A stretch of DNA of 17,564 nucleotides from Frankiaceae bacterium (lineage in GTDB: Bacteria; Actinomycetota; Actinomycetes; Mycobacteriales; SCTD01): NCBI GenBank assembly GCA_947479995.1, contig CANKBT010000018.1, positions 1-17,564 on the forward strand, in the 5' to 3' direction. Position 1 is the stretch's first letter. Each line of letters opens with the position of its first letter. Shown here piece after piece: positions 1 to 7,275 of this stretch. The notes below the pieces were generated by a model. It made no database searches and was not told the DNA's origin. It was given only the letters and a program-made list of their open reading frames with translations. Made by a program: the position numbers and the translations under genes.

Positions 1-975
<975 letters not shown>

Positions 976-979
976 TACC

Positions 980-1013
980 GGCGCGGCGGTCGGGGCGACC
1001 CGGCCGCCGCGCC
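980..1013 (+). terminator. Perfect hairpin with GCGA tetraloop downstream of tuf
   Basis: A 15-bp stem pairs 980-994 with 999-1013, with one G-U pair (990/1003). It is closed by the tetraloop GCGA (995-998), which fits the stable GNRA class. It starts 4 nt after the tuf stop codon. No T-tract follows, as is common for hairpins at actinobacterial gene ends. Full termination is an inference. Because no convincing promoter is visible between here and rpsJ, partial readthrough into the S10 block is also possible. Confidence 0.7.
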
Positions 1014-1034
1014 TGCACGACCAGGACGGCCTGG

Positions 1035-1049
1035 ACCAACCCAGGACAG
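1035..1049 (+). promoter_or_regulatory. Leader motif copy 1, upstream of rpsJ
   Basis: The 15-mer ACCAACCCAGGACAG lies in the tuf-rpsJ gap and ends 33 nt before the rpsJ start. Close copies lie before rplB (3263-3279) and rplN (6875-6889). Its function is unknown. It contains an AGGA core and may be a ribosome standby or protein-binding site, or a degenerate spacer. Confidence 0.3.
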
Positions 1050-1082
1050 CAGCGGCACGACCAGGAGACAGGACCACCACGC

Positions 1083-1391
1083 ATGGCGGGACAGAAGATC
1101 CGCATCCGGCTCAAGGCCTACGACCACGAGGTCATCGACAGCTCGGCGCGCAAGATCGTCGAGACGGTGACGCGCACGGGTGCGCAGGTCGCCGGCCCGG
1201 TGCCGCTGCCGACCGAGAAGAACGTGTACTGCGTCATCCGCTCGCCGCACAAGTACAAGGACAGCCGCGAGCACTTCGAGATGCGCACGCACAAGCGCCT
1301 CATCGACATCCTCGACCCCACGCCGAAGACGGTCGACTCGCTCATGCGACTCGACCTCCCGGCGGGCGTCGACATCGAGATCAAGCTGTAG
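1083..1391 (+). CDS. rpsJ: 30S ribosomal protein S10
   Basis: S10 sits in the head of the small subunit and also acts as the NusE transcription antitermination factor. The 102-residue product has the family's usual length and its typical N-terminus KIRIRLKAYDHEVID, followed by the central loop (PLPTEKNVYCVIRSPHKYKDSREHFEMRTHKR is spread over residues ~41-73) and the C-terminal RLDLPAGVDIEIKL. The ATG is preceded by AGGAG at 1063-1067 and by AGGA at 1070-1073, the latter at a better distance. It is the first gene of the S10 block and lies 107 nt after tuf, behind the tuf hairpin. No clear -10/-35 pair was seen in that gap, so the block either uses an atypical promoter or depends on readthrough. 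Confidence 0.98.
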   Translation: MAGQKIRIRLKAYDHEVIDSSARKIVETVTRTGAQVAGPVPLPTEKNVYCVIRSPHKYKDSREHFEMRTHKRLIDILDPTPKTVDSLMRLDLPAGVDIEIKL

Positions 1392-1401
1392 GGACGCACT
1401 G

Positions 1402-2082
1402 ATGCCAACGACTTCGAGGCGCGCCGCCACCGGCGTCCTGGGGACGAAGCTGGGCATGACCCAGGTCTTCGACGACAACAACCGGATCGTCCCGGTGACC
1501 GTCGTGCAGGCCGGGCCGTGCGTGGTCACCCAGGTCAAGACGCCCGACAAGGACGGCTACAGCGCCGTCCAGATCGCCTTCGGCGCGGTCGACCCCCGCA
1601 AGGTCACCAAGCCCGAGGCGGGCCACTTCGCCAAGGCCGGCGTGCCGCCGCGCCGCTTCCTGGTGGAGATCCGCACCGGTGACGCCTCCGACTACACCGT
1701 CGGCCAGGAGATCACCGCCGAGGTCTTCGCCCCCGGCACCAAGGTCGACGTGGTCGGCACCAGCAAGGGCAAGGGCTACGCCGGCGTCATGAAGCGCCAC
1801 AACTTCCGGGGCCTCGGCGCCGGCCACGGCGTGCAGCGCAAGCACCGCTCGCCCGGCTCCATCGGCGCCTGCGCCACGCCGGCGCGCGTCTTCAAGGGCA
1901 CCCGCATGGCCGGCCGCATGGGCGCCGTGCGCACCACGACGCTGAGCCTGACCGTGCACGCGGTCGACGTCGAGCGCGGCCTGCTGCTCATCAAGGGCGC
2001 CGTCCCCGGCCCGAAGCGCGGCGTCGTCCTCGTCCGCTCCGCCGTCAAGAACGGCCTCGCGAAGGGCGGTGTGGCCAAGTGA
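1402..2082 (+). CDS. rplC: 50S ribosomal protein L3
   Basis: L3 is an early-assembly large-subunit protein whose loop reaches towards the peptidyl transferase centre. I chose the ATG at 1402 because it gives 226 residues and an N-terminus (MPTTSRRAATGVLGTKLGMTQ) in which the universal GVLGTKLGMTQVF appears at about residue 11. The open frame runs upstream through rpsJ, but no start there makes sense. The signature segment GTSKGKGYAGVMKRHNF, then GLGAGHGVQRKHRSPGSIG and GTRMAGRMG, is intact. The gap to rpsJ is 10 nt with only a weak purine run (GGGA, 1391-1394) in front. The stop overlaps the rplD start (GTGA), which points to translational coupling. Confidence 0.97.
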   Translation: MPTTSRRAATGVLGTKLGMTQVFDDNNRIVPVTVVQAGPCVVTQVKTPDKDGYSAVQIAFGAVDPRKVTKPEAGHFAKAGVPPRRFLVEIRTGDASDYTVGQEITAEVFAPGTKVDVVGTSKGKGYAGVMKRHNFRGLGAGHGVQRKHRSPGSIGACATPARVFKGTRMAGRMGAVRTTTLSLTVHAVDVERGLLLIKGAVPGPKRGVVLVRSAVKNGLAKGGVAK

Positions 2083-2957
2083 CCACCGCGACTCCCAGCA
2101 CGACCGAGGCCGGCGCGGCCGTCACCGTCGAGGTGCGCAGCGCCTCCGGTGCCTCCGGACGCACGGTCGACCTGCCCGCCGAGGTCTTCGGCCAGCAGGT
2201 CAACGTGCCGCTCATCCACCAGGTCGTCGTCGCCCAGCTCGCCGCGGCGCGCCAGGGCACGCACAAGACCAAGACCCGCGGCGAGGTGCGCGGCGGTGGC
2301 AAGAAGCCCTACCGCCAGAAGGGCACCGGCCGCGCCCGCCAGGGCTCGACCCGCGCGCCGCAGTTCGCCGGCGGTGGCGTCGTCCACGGCCCCGTGCCGC
2401 GCGACTACAGCCAGCGCACCCCCAAGAAGATGAAGGCCGCCGCGCTGCGCGGTGCCCTGTCCGACCGCGCGAACCACGGCCGCATCCACGTCGTCGACGG
2501 CTTCGGCCTCGGCGAGGCGCCGTCCACCAAGACAGCGCTGACGCTGCTCGGCGCGATCAGCACCCGCCCGCACGTGCTCGTGGTCGTCGACCGCGACGAC
2601 ACCACCTCGTGGAAGTCGCTGCGCAACGCCCAGGCCGTGCACGTCATCGCCCCGGGCCAGCTCAACACCTACGACGTGCTCGTCAGCGACGACGTCGTGT
2701 TCACCGAGCAGTCGCTGCAGGCCTTCCTCGCGGGCAGCCCGAAGGGCAGGTCGGCCAAGGCCGTCGCGTCCTTCCGCGGCGACCTGCCGGGCACCGCGGG
2801 CAGCGCCGTCGAGCCGGCCGAGGGCACCTCGGCGGGCCCGGGCGAGCCCGGCACCCCCGGTGAGGACCTCTCGCCGCACGAGCTCGACAGCGACGTCCCG
2901 TCCATCGCCACCGCGACGGCGTCCCCCGACACCGACGAGAACGAGGGCTCGGCATGA
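2079..2957 (+). CDS. rplD: 50S ribosomal protein L4 with long acidic C-terminal tail
   Basis: L4 binds 23S rRNA, lines the exit tunnel, and in E. coli represses its own S10 operon. The GTG start overlaps the rplC stop by 4 nt; only a weak GAAGGG (2061-2066) lies upstream. The core is complete: the tunnel loop with KTRGEVRGGGKKPYRQKGTGRARQGS is residues ~65-90, then PKKMKAAALRGALSDR (115-130) and the C-terminal Rossmann-like part ending SLQAFLAG near residue 219. The protein is 292 residues, whereas L4 is usually about 200-225. The extra ~73 residues (220-292) are rich in Gly, Pro, Ala, Ser, Asp and Glu, with about 13 acidic and one Arg after residue 230, and look disordered. The tail stays in frame and in the same codon style, so it is likely real. 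The stop overlaps rplW (ATGA). Confidence 0.96.
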   Translation: MTTATPSTTEAGAAVTVEVRSASGASGRTVDLPAEVFGQQVNVPLIHQVVVAQLAAARQGTHKTKTRGEVRGGGKKPYRQKGTGRARQGSTRAPQFAGGGVVHGPVPRDYSQRTPKKMKAAALRGALSDRANHGRIHVVDGFGLGEAPSTKTALTLLGAISTRPHVLVVVDRDDTTSWKSLRNAQAVHVIAPGQLNTYDVLVSDDVVFTEQSLQAFLAGSPKGRSAKAVASFRGDLPGTAGSAVEPAEGTSAGPGEPGTPGEDLSPHELDSDVPSIATATASPDTDENEGSA

Positions 2958-3253
2958 GCGACCTGACCGACCCGCGCGACATCCTGCTCTCGCCGGTCAT
3001 CTCCGAGAAGAGCTACGGCCTGCTCGACGAGGGCAAGTACACGTTCCTCGTCCGCCCGGACGCCAACAAGACCCAGATCAAGATCGCGGTCGAGAAGGTC
3101 TTCGGCGTCAAGGTGAGCAACGTCAACACGCTCAACCGCCAGGGCAAGCGCAAGCGCACCCGCTACGGCTTCGGCCAGCGCGCCTCGAGCAAGCGCGCCG
3201 TCGTGACGCTGCGCGAGGGAAGCATCGAGATCTTCGGGGGCCCGGTCTCCTAG
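2954..3253 (+). CDS. rplW: 50S ribosomal protein L23
   Basis: L23 lies at the exit-tunnel opening and docks trigger factor and the signal recognition particle. The 99-residue product has the normal length and shows PVISEKSYGLLDEGKYTFLV near the N-terminus and the family's VEKVFGVKVSNVNTLNR segment, followed by the basic GKRKRTRYGFG extension. The ATG overlaps the rplD stop (ATGA) and has GAGGG at 2943-2947, 6 nt upstream. That Shine-Dalgarno sequence lies inside the codons of the unusual L4 tail, so the tail end also serves as the rplW ribosome-binding site. Confidence 0.97.
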   Translation: MSDLTDPRDILLSPVISEKSYGLLDEGKYTFLVRPDANKTQIKIAVEKVFGVKVSNVNTLNRQGKRKRTRYGFGQRASSKRAVVTLREGSIEIFGGPVS

Positions 3254-3262
3254 CGGGGCCGG

Positions 3263-3279
3263 ACCAACGCTGAGGACAG
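3263..3279 (+). promoter_or_regulatory. Leader motif copy 2, upstream of rplB
   Basis: ACCAACGCTGAGGACAG matches the copies before rpsJ and rplN apart from a 2-nt insertion (TG) in the middle. It ends 7 nt before the rplB ATG, so its AGGA/AGGACAG part could act directly as the rplB Shine-Dalgarno sequence here. The preceding GG (GGACCAAC) is shared with the rpsJ copy. Confidence 0.35.
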
Positions 3280-3286
3280 GACAGAC

Positions 3287-4120
3287 ATGGGCATCCGCAA
3301 GTACAAGCCGACGACGCCGGGCCGCCGCGGCTCGAGCGTGGCCGACTTCGTCGAGATCACGCGCGACGAGCCGGAGAAGTCGCTGGTCCGCCCCCTGCAC
3401 AACAAGGGCGGCCGCAACTCCTACGGGCGCGTCACGACCCGCCACCAGGGCGGCGGCCACAAGCGCGCCTACCGGGTCATCGACTTCCGCCGCCACGACA
3501 AGGACGGCGTGCCGGCCAAGGTCGCGCACATCGAGTACGACCCCAACCGCACCGCGCGCATCGCGCTGCTGCACTACGCCGACGGCGAGAAGCGCTACAT
3601 CGTCGCGCCGCGCGGGCTGAAGCAGGGCGACCGCGTCGAGGCCGGCCCCACCGCCGACATCAAGCCGGGCAACGCGCTCCCGCTGCGCAACATCCCGACC
3701 GGCACCACGGTGCACAACATCGAGCTCCGGCCCGGTGGCGGCGCCAAGATCGCCCGCTCCGCCGGCACGAGCGTCCAGCTCGTCGCCAAGGACGGCCCCT
3801 ACGCCCAGCTGCGCATGCCCTCGGGCGAGATCCGCAACGTCGACCTGCGCTGCCGCGCGACGGTCGGCGAGGTGGGCAACGCCGAGCAGAGCAACATCAA
3901 CTGGGGCAAGGCCGGCCGCATGCGCTGGAAGGGGAAGCGCCCGACCGTGCGCGGCGTTGCCATGAACCCGGTGGACCACCCGCACGGTGGTGGTGAGGGC
4001 AAGACCTCCGGTGGTCGCCACCCGGTCAACCCCGCGGGCAAGCCCGAGGGCCGCACCCGCCGCCGCAAGCCGAGCGACGCGCTCATCGTCCGTCGCCGCC
4101 GTACCAACAAGAAGCGCTAG
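3287..4120 (+). CDS. rplB: 50S ribosomal protein L2
   Basis: L2 is a primary 23S rRNA-binding protein needed for subunit joining and for an active peptidyl transferase centre. The 277-residue length is standard. The most conserved stretch, AMNPVDHPHGGGEG, is at residues 225-238; its first His (H231) corresponds to the E. coli L2 histidine (H229) implicated in peptidyl transfer. The N-terminal KYKPTTPGRRGSSV and RHQGGGHKRAYRVIDFRR and the basic C-terminus (RRRRTNKKR) also fit. The ATG follows a purine-rich AGGACAGGACAGAC stretch. The gap to rplW is 33 nt; rpsS follows after 11 nt. Confidence 0.98.
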   Translation: MGIRKYKPTTPGRRGSSVADFVEITRDEPEKSLVRPLHNKGGRNSYGRVTTRHQGGGHKRAYRVIDFRRHDKDGVPAKVAHIEYDPNRTARIALLHYADGEKRYIVAPRGLKQGDRVEAGPTADIKPGNALPLRNIPTGTTVHNIELRPGGGAKIARSAGTSVQLVAKDGPYAQLRMPSGEIRNVDLRCRATVGEVGNAEQSNINWGKAGRMRWKGKRPTVRGVAMNPVDHPHGGGEGKTSGGRHPVNPAGKPEGRTRRRKPSDALIVRRRRTNKKR

Positions 4121-4131
4121 GGGACGAGACA

Positions 4132-4413
4132 GTGCCGCGCAGCCTGAAGAAGGGCCCGTTCGTCGACGACCACCTGCTCAAGAAGGTGGACGCGCAGAAC
4201 GACAAGGGCTCCAAGAACGTGATCAAGACGTGGTCGCGCCGCTCGACGATCATCCCGGACATGCTCGGGCACACGATCGCCGTGCACGACGGCCGCAAGC
4301 ACGTCCCGGTGTTCGTCACCGAGGCGATGGTCGGCCACAAGCTCGGCGAGTTCGCCCCCACGCGCACCTTCCGCGGGCACGTCAAGGACGACCGGAGGAG
4401 CCGTCGTGGCTGA
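4132..4413 (+). CDS. rpsS: 30S ribosomal protein S19
   Basis: S19 is in the small-subunit head, pairs with S13, and contacts the A-site tRNA region and the inter-subunit bridge. The 93-residue protein starts at a GTG and begins PRSLKKGPFVDDHLLKK after the initiator, then shows the hallmarks TWSRRSTIIPDMLGHTIAVHDGRKHVPV and MVGHKLGEFAPTRTF. GGGGA (4120-4124) is the Shine-Dalgarno candidate, overlapping the last base of the rplB stop. Its last codons overlap the start of rplV by 8 nt, and the rplV ribosome-binding site lies inside the rpsS coding region. Confidence 0.97.
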   Translation: MPRSLKKGPFVDDHLLKKVDAQNDKGSKNVIKTWSRRSTIIPDMLGHTIAVHDGRKHVPVFVTEAMVGHKLGEFAPTRTFRGHVKDDRRSRRG

Positions 4414-4819
4414 GAACAAGACGCGCCACCTGCCTCCGGGCGCGGCGCTCGCCACCGCGCGCTACGTCCGCATGACGCCCATGAAGACCCGTCGCGTCGT
4501 CGACCTGGTCCGCGGGCTGCCCGTGCAGCAGGCGCTCGACATCCTGAAGTTCGACGTGCACGCCGCGTCGGACCCGGTCTACAAGGTGCTCGCCAGCGCG
4601 ATCGCCAACGCCGAGCACAACCAGCAGCTGAGCGCGCGCGACCTCTACGTCTCGCAGGCGTACGTCGACGAGGGCCCGACCCTCAAGCGCTTCCGCCCCC
4701 GCGCGCAGGGCCGGGCGTACCGCATCCGCAAGCGCACCAGCCACATCACGATCGTCGTGCAGTCCGTCCTCGCCGAGGCCGGCACCGCCAAGGCTTCTTC
4801 GAAGGGCAGTGGTTCCTAG
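4406..4819 (+). CDS. rplV: 50S ribosomal protein L22
   Basis: L22 lines the peptide exit tunnel; its beta-hairpin is the site of macrolide-resistance mutations in other bacteria. The 137-residue product carries RYVRMTPMKTRRVVDLVRGLPVQQAL at the N-terminal part, the NAEHNQQLS segment, and the tunnel hairpin and end YVDEGPTLKRFRPRAQGRAYRIRKRTSHITIVV. The GTG start (residues AENKTRHLPPG follow) has GGAGGAG at 4394-4400, five bases upstream, which decides this start over alternatives and implies an 8-nt overlap with rpsS. A short tail rich in Ser, Lys and Gly ends the protein. The stop shares one base with the rpsC start (TAGTG). Confidence 0.97.
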   Translation: MAENKTRHLPPGAALATARYVRMTPMKTRRVVDLVRGLPVQQALDILKFDVHAASDPVYKVLASAIANAEHNQQLSARDLYVSQAYVDEGPTLKRFRPRAQGRAYRIRKRTSHITIVVQSVLAEAGTAKASSKGSGS

Positions 4820-5874
4820 TGGGCCAGAAGGTCAACCCGCACGGGTTCCGGCTCGGGATCACCACCGACTGGACCTCCCGCTGGTACGCGGACAAGAGCT
4901 ACGCGGACTACGTCAAGGAGGACGTGGCGATCCGCCGCCTCATGTCCAAGGGCATGGAGCGCGCCGGCATCTCCAAGGTCGAGATCGAGCGCACCCGCGA
5001 CCGCGTCCGCGTCGACATCCACACCGCGCGCCCGGGCATCGTCATCGGCCGCCGCGGCGCCGAGGCCGACCGCATCCGCGGCGAGCTCGAGAAGCTGACC
5101 GGCAAGCAGGTGCAGCTCAACATCCTCGAGGTCAAGAGCCCCGAGTCCGACGCGCAGCTCGTCGCGCAGGGCGTGGCCGAGCAGCTCAGCAGCCGCGTGA
5201 GCTTCCGCCGCGCGATGCGCAAGTCGATGCAGTCGGCGATGAAGAACCCCGGCGTCAAGGGCATCCGCGTGCAGTGCTCGGGCCGCCTCGGCGGCGCCGA
5301 GATGAGCCGCTCGGAGTTCTACCGCGAGGGCCGCGTGCCGCTGCACACCCTGCGCGCCAACATCGACTACGGCATCTACGAGGCCCGCACGACCTTCGGC
5401 CGCATCGGCGTGAAGGTCTGGATCTACAAGGGCGACGTCGTGCAGTCCCGCGTCGAGCGCGAGGCCCAGGAGGCCGCCCTGCGCCAGCAGCGGCGCGACC
5501 GCCCGGCCCGCCGCGGCCCGCGCTCCGGCTCCACCGGCACCACCGCCGGCGGCACCGAGGCCGGCCGCGACGCGCAGGCGCCGGTCGTCGACAGCCAGGT
5601 CGACACCACCGCCGGCGAGGAGACGGTCCTGCCGACCGCGAGCCACGCCGTCGCCGACCAGGCCGCGCCCCGCACGCCGGACGTCGCCGACACCCCCGCC
5701 GTGCCGCTCGACGAGGTCACCTCGCAGAGCAGCGGCGACACGGGCACCGACCCGAGCCGCGCCGGTGCCGACCGCACCGAGCCGGCCGTCGTCGAGTCCG
5801 AGCAGGGCCAGACCGAGGCCCCCGGCACCGACGGCATCACCTCCGAGGTCGTCGACGAGCAGAAGGGCAGCTGA
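4819..5874 (+). CDS. rpsC: 30S ribosomal protein S3 with long acidic C-terminal tail
   Basis: S3 binds 16S rRNA in the head and, with S4 and S5, forms the mRNA entry site with helicase activity. The GTG overlaps the rplV TAG by one base, and the N-terminus GQKVNPHGFRLG is universal. The KH type II domain has its GXXG loop at G77-RR-G80 (VIGRRG), and the C-terminal core shows VQCSGRLGGAEMSR and GRVPLHTLRANIDYG up to about residue 232. The protein has 351 residues, against ~210-280 in most bacteria. Residues 233-351 form a low-complexity tail rich in Thr, Ala, Gly, Asp and Glu, with about 22 acidic and 6 Lys/Arg residues, and no recognisable domain. Tails on S3 are known in actinobacteria but this one is long. 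AAGGG inside the last codons serves rplP. Confidence 0.96.
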   Translation: MGQKVNPHGFRLGITTDWTSRWYADKSYADYVKEDVAIRRLMSKGMERAGISKVEIERTRDRVRVDIHTARPGIVIGRRGAEADRIRGELEKLTGKQVQLNILEVKSPESDAQLVAQGVAEQLSSRVSFRRAMRKSMQSAMKNPGVKGIRVQCSGRLGGAEMSRSEFYREGRVPLHTLRANIDYGIYEARTTFGRIGVKVWIYKGDVVQSRVEREAQEAALRQQRRDRPARRGPRSGSTGTTAGGTEAGRDAQAPVVDSQVDTTAGEETVLPTASHAVADQAAPRTPDVADTPAVPLDEVTSQSSGDTGTDPSRAGADRTEPAVVESEQGQTEAPGTDGITSEVVDEQKGS

Positions 5875-5876
5875 GC

Positions 5877-6293
5877 ATGCTGATCCCCCGTCGCGTGAAG
5901 CACCGCAAGCAGCACCACCCCGACCGCAGCGGTGCGGCCAAGGGCGGCACGCAGCTGAGCTTCGGCACGTACGGCATCCAGGCCCTCGAGCCGGCGTACG
6001 TGACCAACCGCCAGATCGAGTCCGCCCGCATCGCCATGACCCGCCACATCCGCCGTGGCGGCAAGGTCTGGATCAACATCTACCCGGACCGCCCTCTCAC
6101 CAAGAAGCCCGCCGAGACCCGCATGGGCTCCGGCAAGGGCTCGCCCGAGTGGTGGGTGGCCAACGTCAAGCCCGGCCGCATCCTGTTCGAGCTGGCCGGC
6201 CCGGACGAGCCGCTGGCCCGCGAGGCGATGCGCCGCGCGATGCACAAGCTGCCGATGAAGTGCAAGTTCGTCACCCGGGAGGTGAGCGACTGA
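5877..6293 (+). CDS. rplP: 50S ribosomal protein L16
   Basis: L16 helps to position A-site tRNA and is a late-assembly protein. The ATG at 5877, two bases after the rpsC stop and with AAGGG at 5863-5867, gives 138 residues beginning MLIPRRVKHRKQHHPDRSG, the expected start. The open frame continues upstream through rpsC, but those codons are a shadow of S3. Conserved blocks include GTYGIQALEPAYVTNRQIESAR, GGKVWINIYPDRPLTKKPAETRMGSGKG and PEWWVANVKPGRILFE. The stop overlaps the rpmC start by one base (TGATG), and a full GGAGGTGA Shine-Dalgarno for rpmC lies in its final codons. Confidence 0.97.
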   Translation: MLIPRRVKHRKQHHPDRSGAAKGGTQLSFGTYGIQALEPAYVTNRQIESARIAMTRHIRRGGKVWINIYPDRPLTKKPAETRMGSGKGSPEWWVANVKPGRILFELAGPDEPLAREAMRRAMHKLPMKCKFVTREVSD

Positions 6294-6553
6294 TGGCCGA
6301 CGCACGTGCGCAGGAGCTGCGCGGGAGCGCCGACGAGGAGCTGCTCGTGCGACTCCGCGAGGCCAAGGAGGAGCTGTTCAACCTCCGCTTCCAGGTCGCG
6401 ACCGGGCAGCTGGACAACAACCGCCGGCTGCAGACGGTGCGGCGCGACATCGCCCGCATCTACACCGTGATGCGCGAGCGCGAGCTCGGCATCGACCGGA
6501 GCACCGCTCCGGCCTCCGCGACCGCCGCCACCGGCACCGGAGTGACCGCATGA
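6293..6553 (+). CDS. rpmC: 50S ribosomal protein L29
   Basis: L29 lies beside L23 at the exit-tunnel rim. The product has 86 residues: a helical hairpin with AQELRGSADEELLVRLREAKEELFNLRFQVATGQL and NNRRLQTVRRDIARIYTVMRERE, followed by a short Thr/Ala-rich tail of about 20 residues that is absent from the E. coli protein of ~63 residues. The start overlaps the rplP stop by one base (TGATG) and has an unusually complete Shine-Dalgarno, GGAGGTGA, at 6278-6285 (7-nt spacer). The stop overlaps the rpsQ ATG (ATGA). Confidence 0.96.
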   Translation: MADARAQELRGSADEELLVRLREAKEELFNLRFQVATGQLDNNRRLQTVRRDIARIYTVMRERELGIDRSTAPASATAATGTGVTA

Positions 6554-6846
6554 CCGAGGAGAGCAGCGTGACCGCCCCCAGCACCGGTACGGAGGGCCGC
6601 GCCTTCCGCAAGACGCGCGAGGGCCTGGTCGTCAGCGACAAGATGGACAAGACCGTCGTCGTCGCCGTCGAGGACCGCGTGCAGCACCCGCTGTACAAGA
6701 AGACCCTGCGCCGCACGAACAAGCTCAAGGCGCACGACGAGACCAACGAGGTCGGCGTCGGCGACCGCGTCCTGCTCATGGAGACGCGCCCGCTGTCGGC
6801 CTCCAAGCGGTGGCGCGTGGTCGAGGTCCTCGAGAAGGCCAAGTAG
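6550..6846 (+). CDS. rpsQ: 30S ribosomal protein S17 (alternative start at 6568)
   Basis: S17 is a primary 16S rRNA-binding OB-fold protein. As called from ATG 6550, overlapping the rpmC stop (ATGA), it has 98 residues; the core GLVVSDKMDKTVVVAVEDRVQHPLYKK is diagnostic, and LKAHDETNEVGVGDRVLLMETRPLS follows. A second start, GTG at 6568, has a strong Shine-Dalgarno GAGGAG at 6556-6561 with a 6-nt spacer and would give 92 residues. The sequence cannot decide between them: the first has the coupling geometry and the second the ribosome-binding site. The N-terminal difference lies in a poorly conserved tail. This is the last gene of the S10 block; 58 nt separate it from rplN. Confidence 0.96.
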   Translation: MTEESSVTAPSTGTEGRAFRKTREGLVVSDKMDKTVVVAVEDRVQHPLYKKTLRRTNKLKAHDETNEVGVGDRVLLMETRPLSASKRWRVVEVLEKAK

Positions 6847-6874
6847 CCCGCAGCACGCAGACCAGCACCGCACC

Positions 6875-6889
6875 ACCAACGCAGGACAG
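6875..6889 (+). promoter_or_regulatory. Leader motif copy 3, upstream of rplN
   Basis: ACCAACGCAGGACAG differs at a single position from the copy before rpsJ. It ends 15 nt before the rplN GTG, and a separate Shine-Dalgarno (AGGAG, 6894-6898) lies between, so here the motif is not itself the ribosome-binding site. The 58-nt rpsQ-rplN gap shows no -10/-35 pair and no hairpin that I could support, so the S10 and spc blocks are probably transcribed together. Confidence 0.3.
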
Positions 6890-6904
6890 ACGTAGGAGAA
6901 GGCA

Positions 6905-7273
6905 GTGATCCAGCAGGAGTCGCGACTGCGCGTCGCCGACAACACGGGTGCCAAGGAGATCCTCTGCATCCGGGTGCTCGGCGGCTCCGGGCGGCGCTAC
7001 GCCGGCATCGGCGACGTGATCGTCGGCACCGTCAAGGACGCCCTCCCGGGCGCCGGCGTGAAGAAGGGCGACGTCGTCAAGGCCGTCGTCGTGCGCACCG
7101 TCAAGGAGCGCCGTCGTCCCGACGGCTCCTACATCCGCTTCGACGAGAACGCCGCCGTCCTCATCCGGGACGGCGGGGACCCGCGCGGCACCCGCATCTT
7201 CGGCCCGGTCGGGCGCGAGCTGCGCGACAAGCGCTTCATGAAGATCATCTCTCTCGCACCGGAGGTGCTGTAG
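6905..7273 (+). CDS. rplN: 50S ribosomal protein L14
   Basis: L14 sits at the subunit interface (bridge B8) and binds the silencing factor RsfS in other bacteria. The 122-residue length is exact for the family. The start IQQESRLRVADNTGAKEILCIRVLGG and the motif NAAVLIRDGGDPRGTRIFGPVGRELR with the C-terminal KRFMKIISLAPEVL are near-universal. The GTG has AGGAG at 6894-6898 (6-nt spacer). It opens the spc block, and its last codons contain a GGAGGTG Shine-Dalgarno (7261-7267) for rplX. Confidence 0.98.
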   Translation: MIQQESRLRVADNTGAKEILCIRVLGGSGRRYAGIGDVIVGTVKDALPGAGVKKGDVVKAVVVRTVKERRRPDGSYIRFDENAAVLIRDGGDPRGTRIFGPVGRELRDKRFMKIISLAPEVL

Positions 7274-7275
7274 CC

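Noticed and set aside
2069..2863. A 264-codon plus-strand frame overlapping rplD in another frame
   Set aside because: Arg/His/Pro-rich shadow without homology, overlapping certain L4 sequence.
2669..4021. A 450-codon minus-strand frame over rplD, rplW and rplB
   Set aside because: Shadow of strong G/C third-position bias; the plus strand encodes universally conserved ribosomal proteins here.
4809..5876. Extension of the rplP frame upstream across rpsC
   Set aside because: The L16 family begins at MLIPRR (5877); the upstream residues are Arg/Pro/His-rich shadow of S3.
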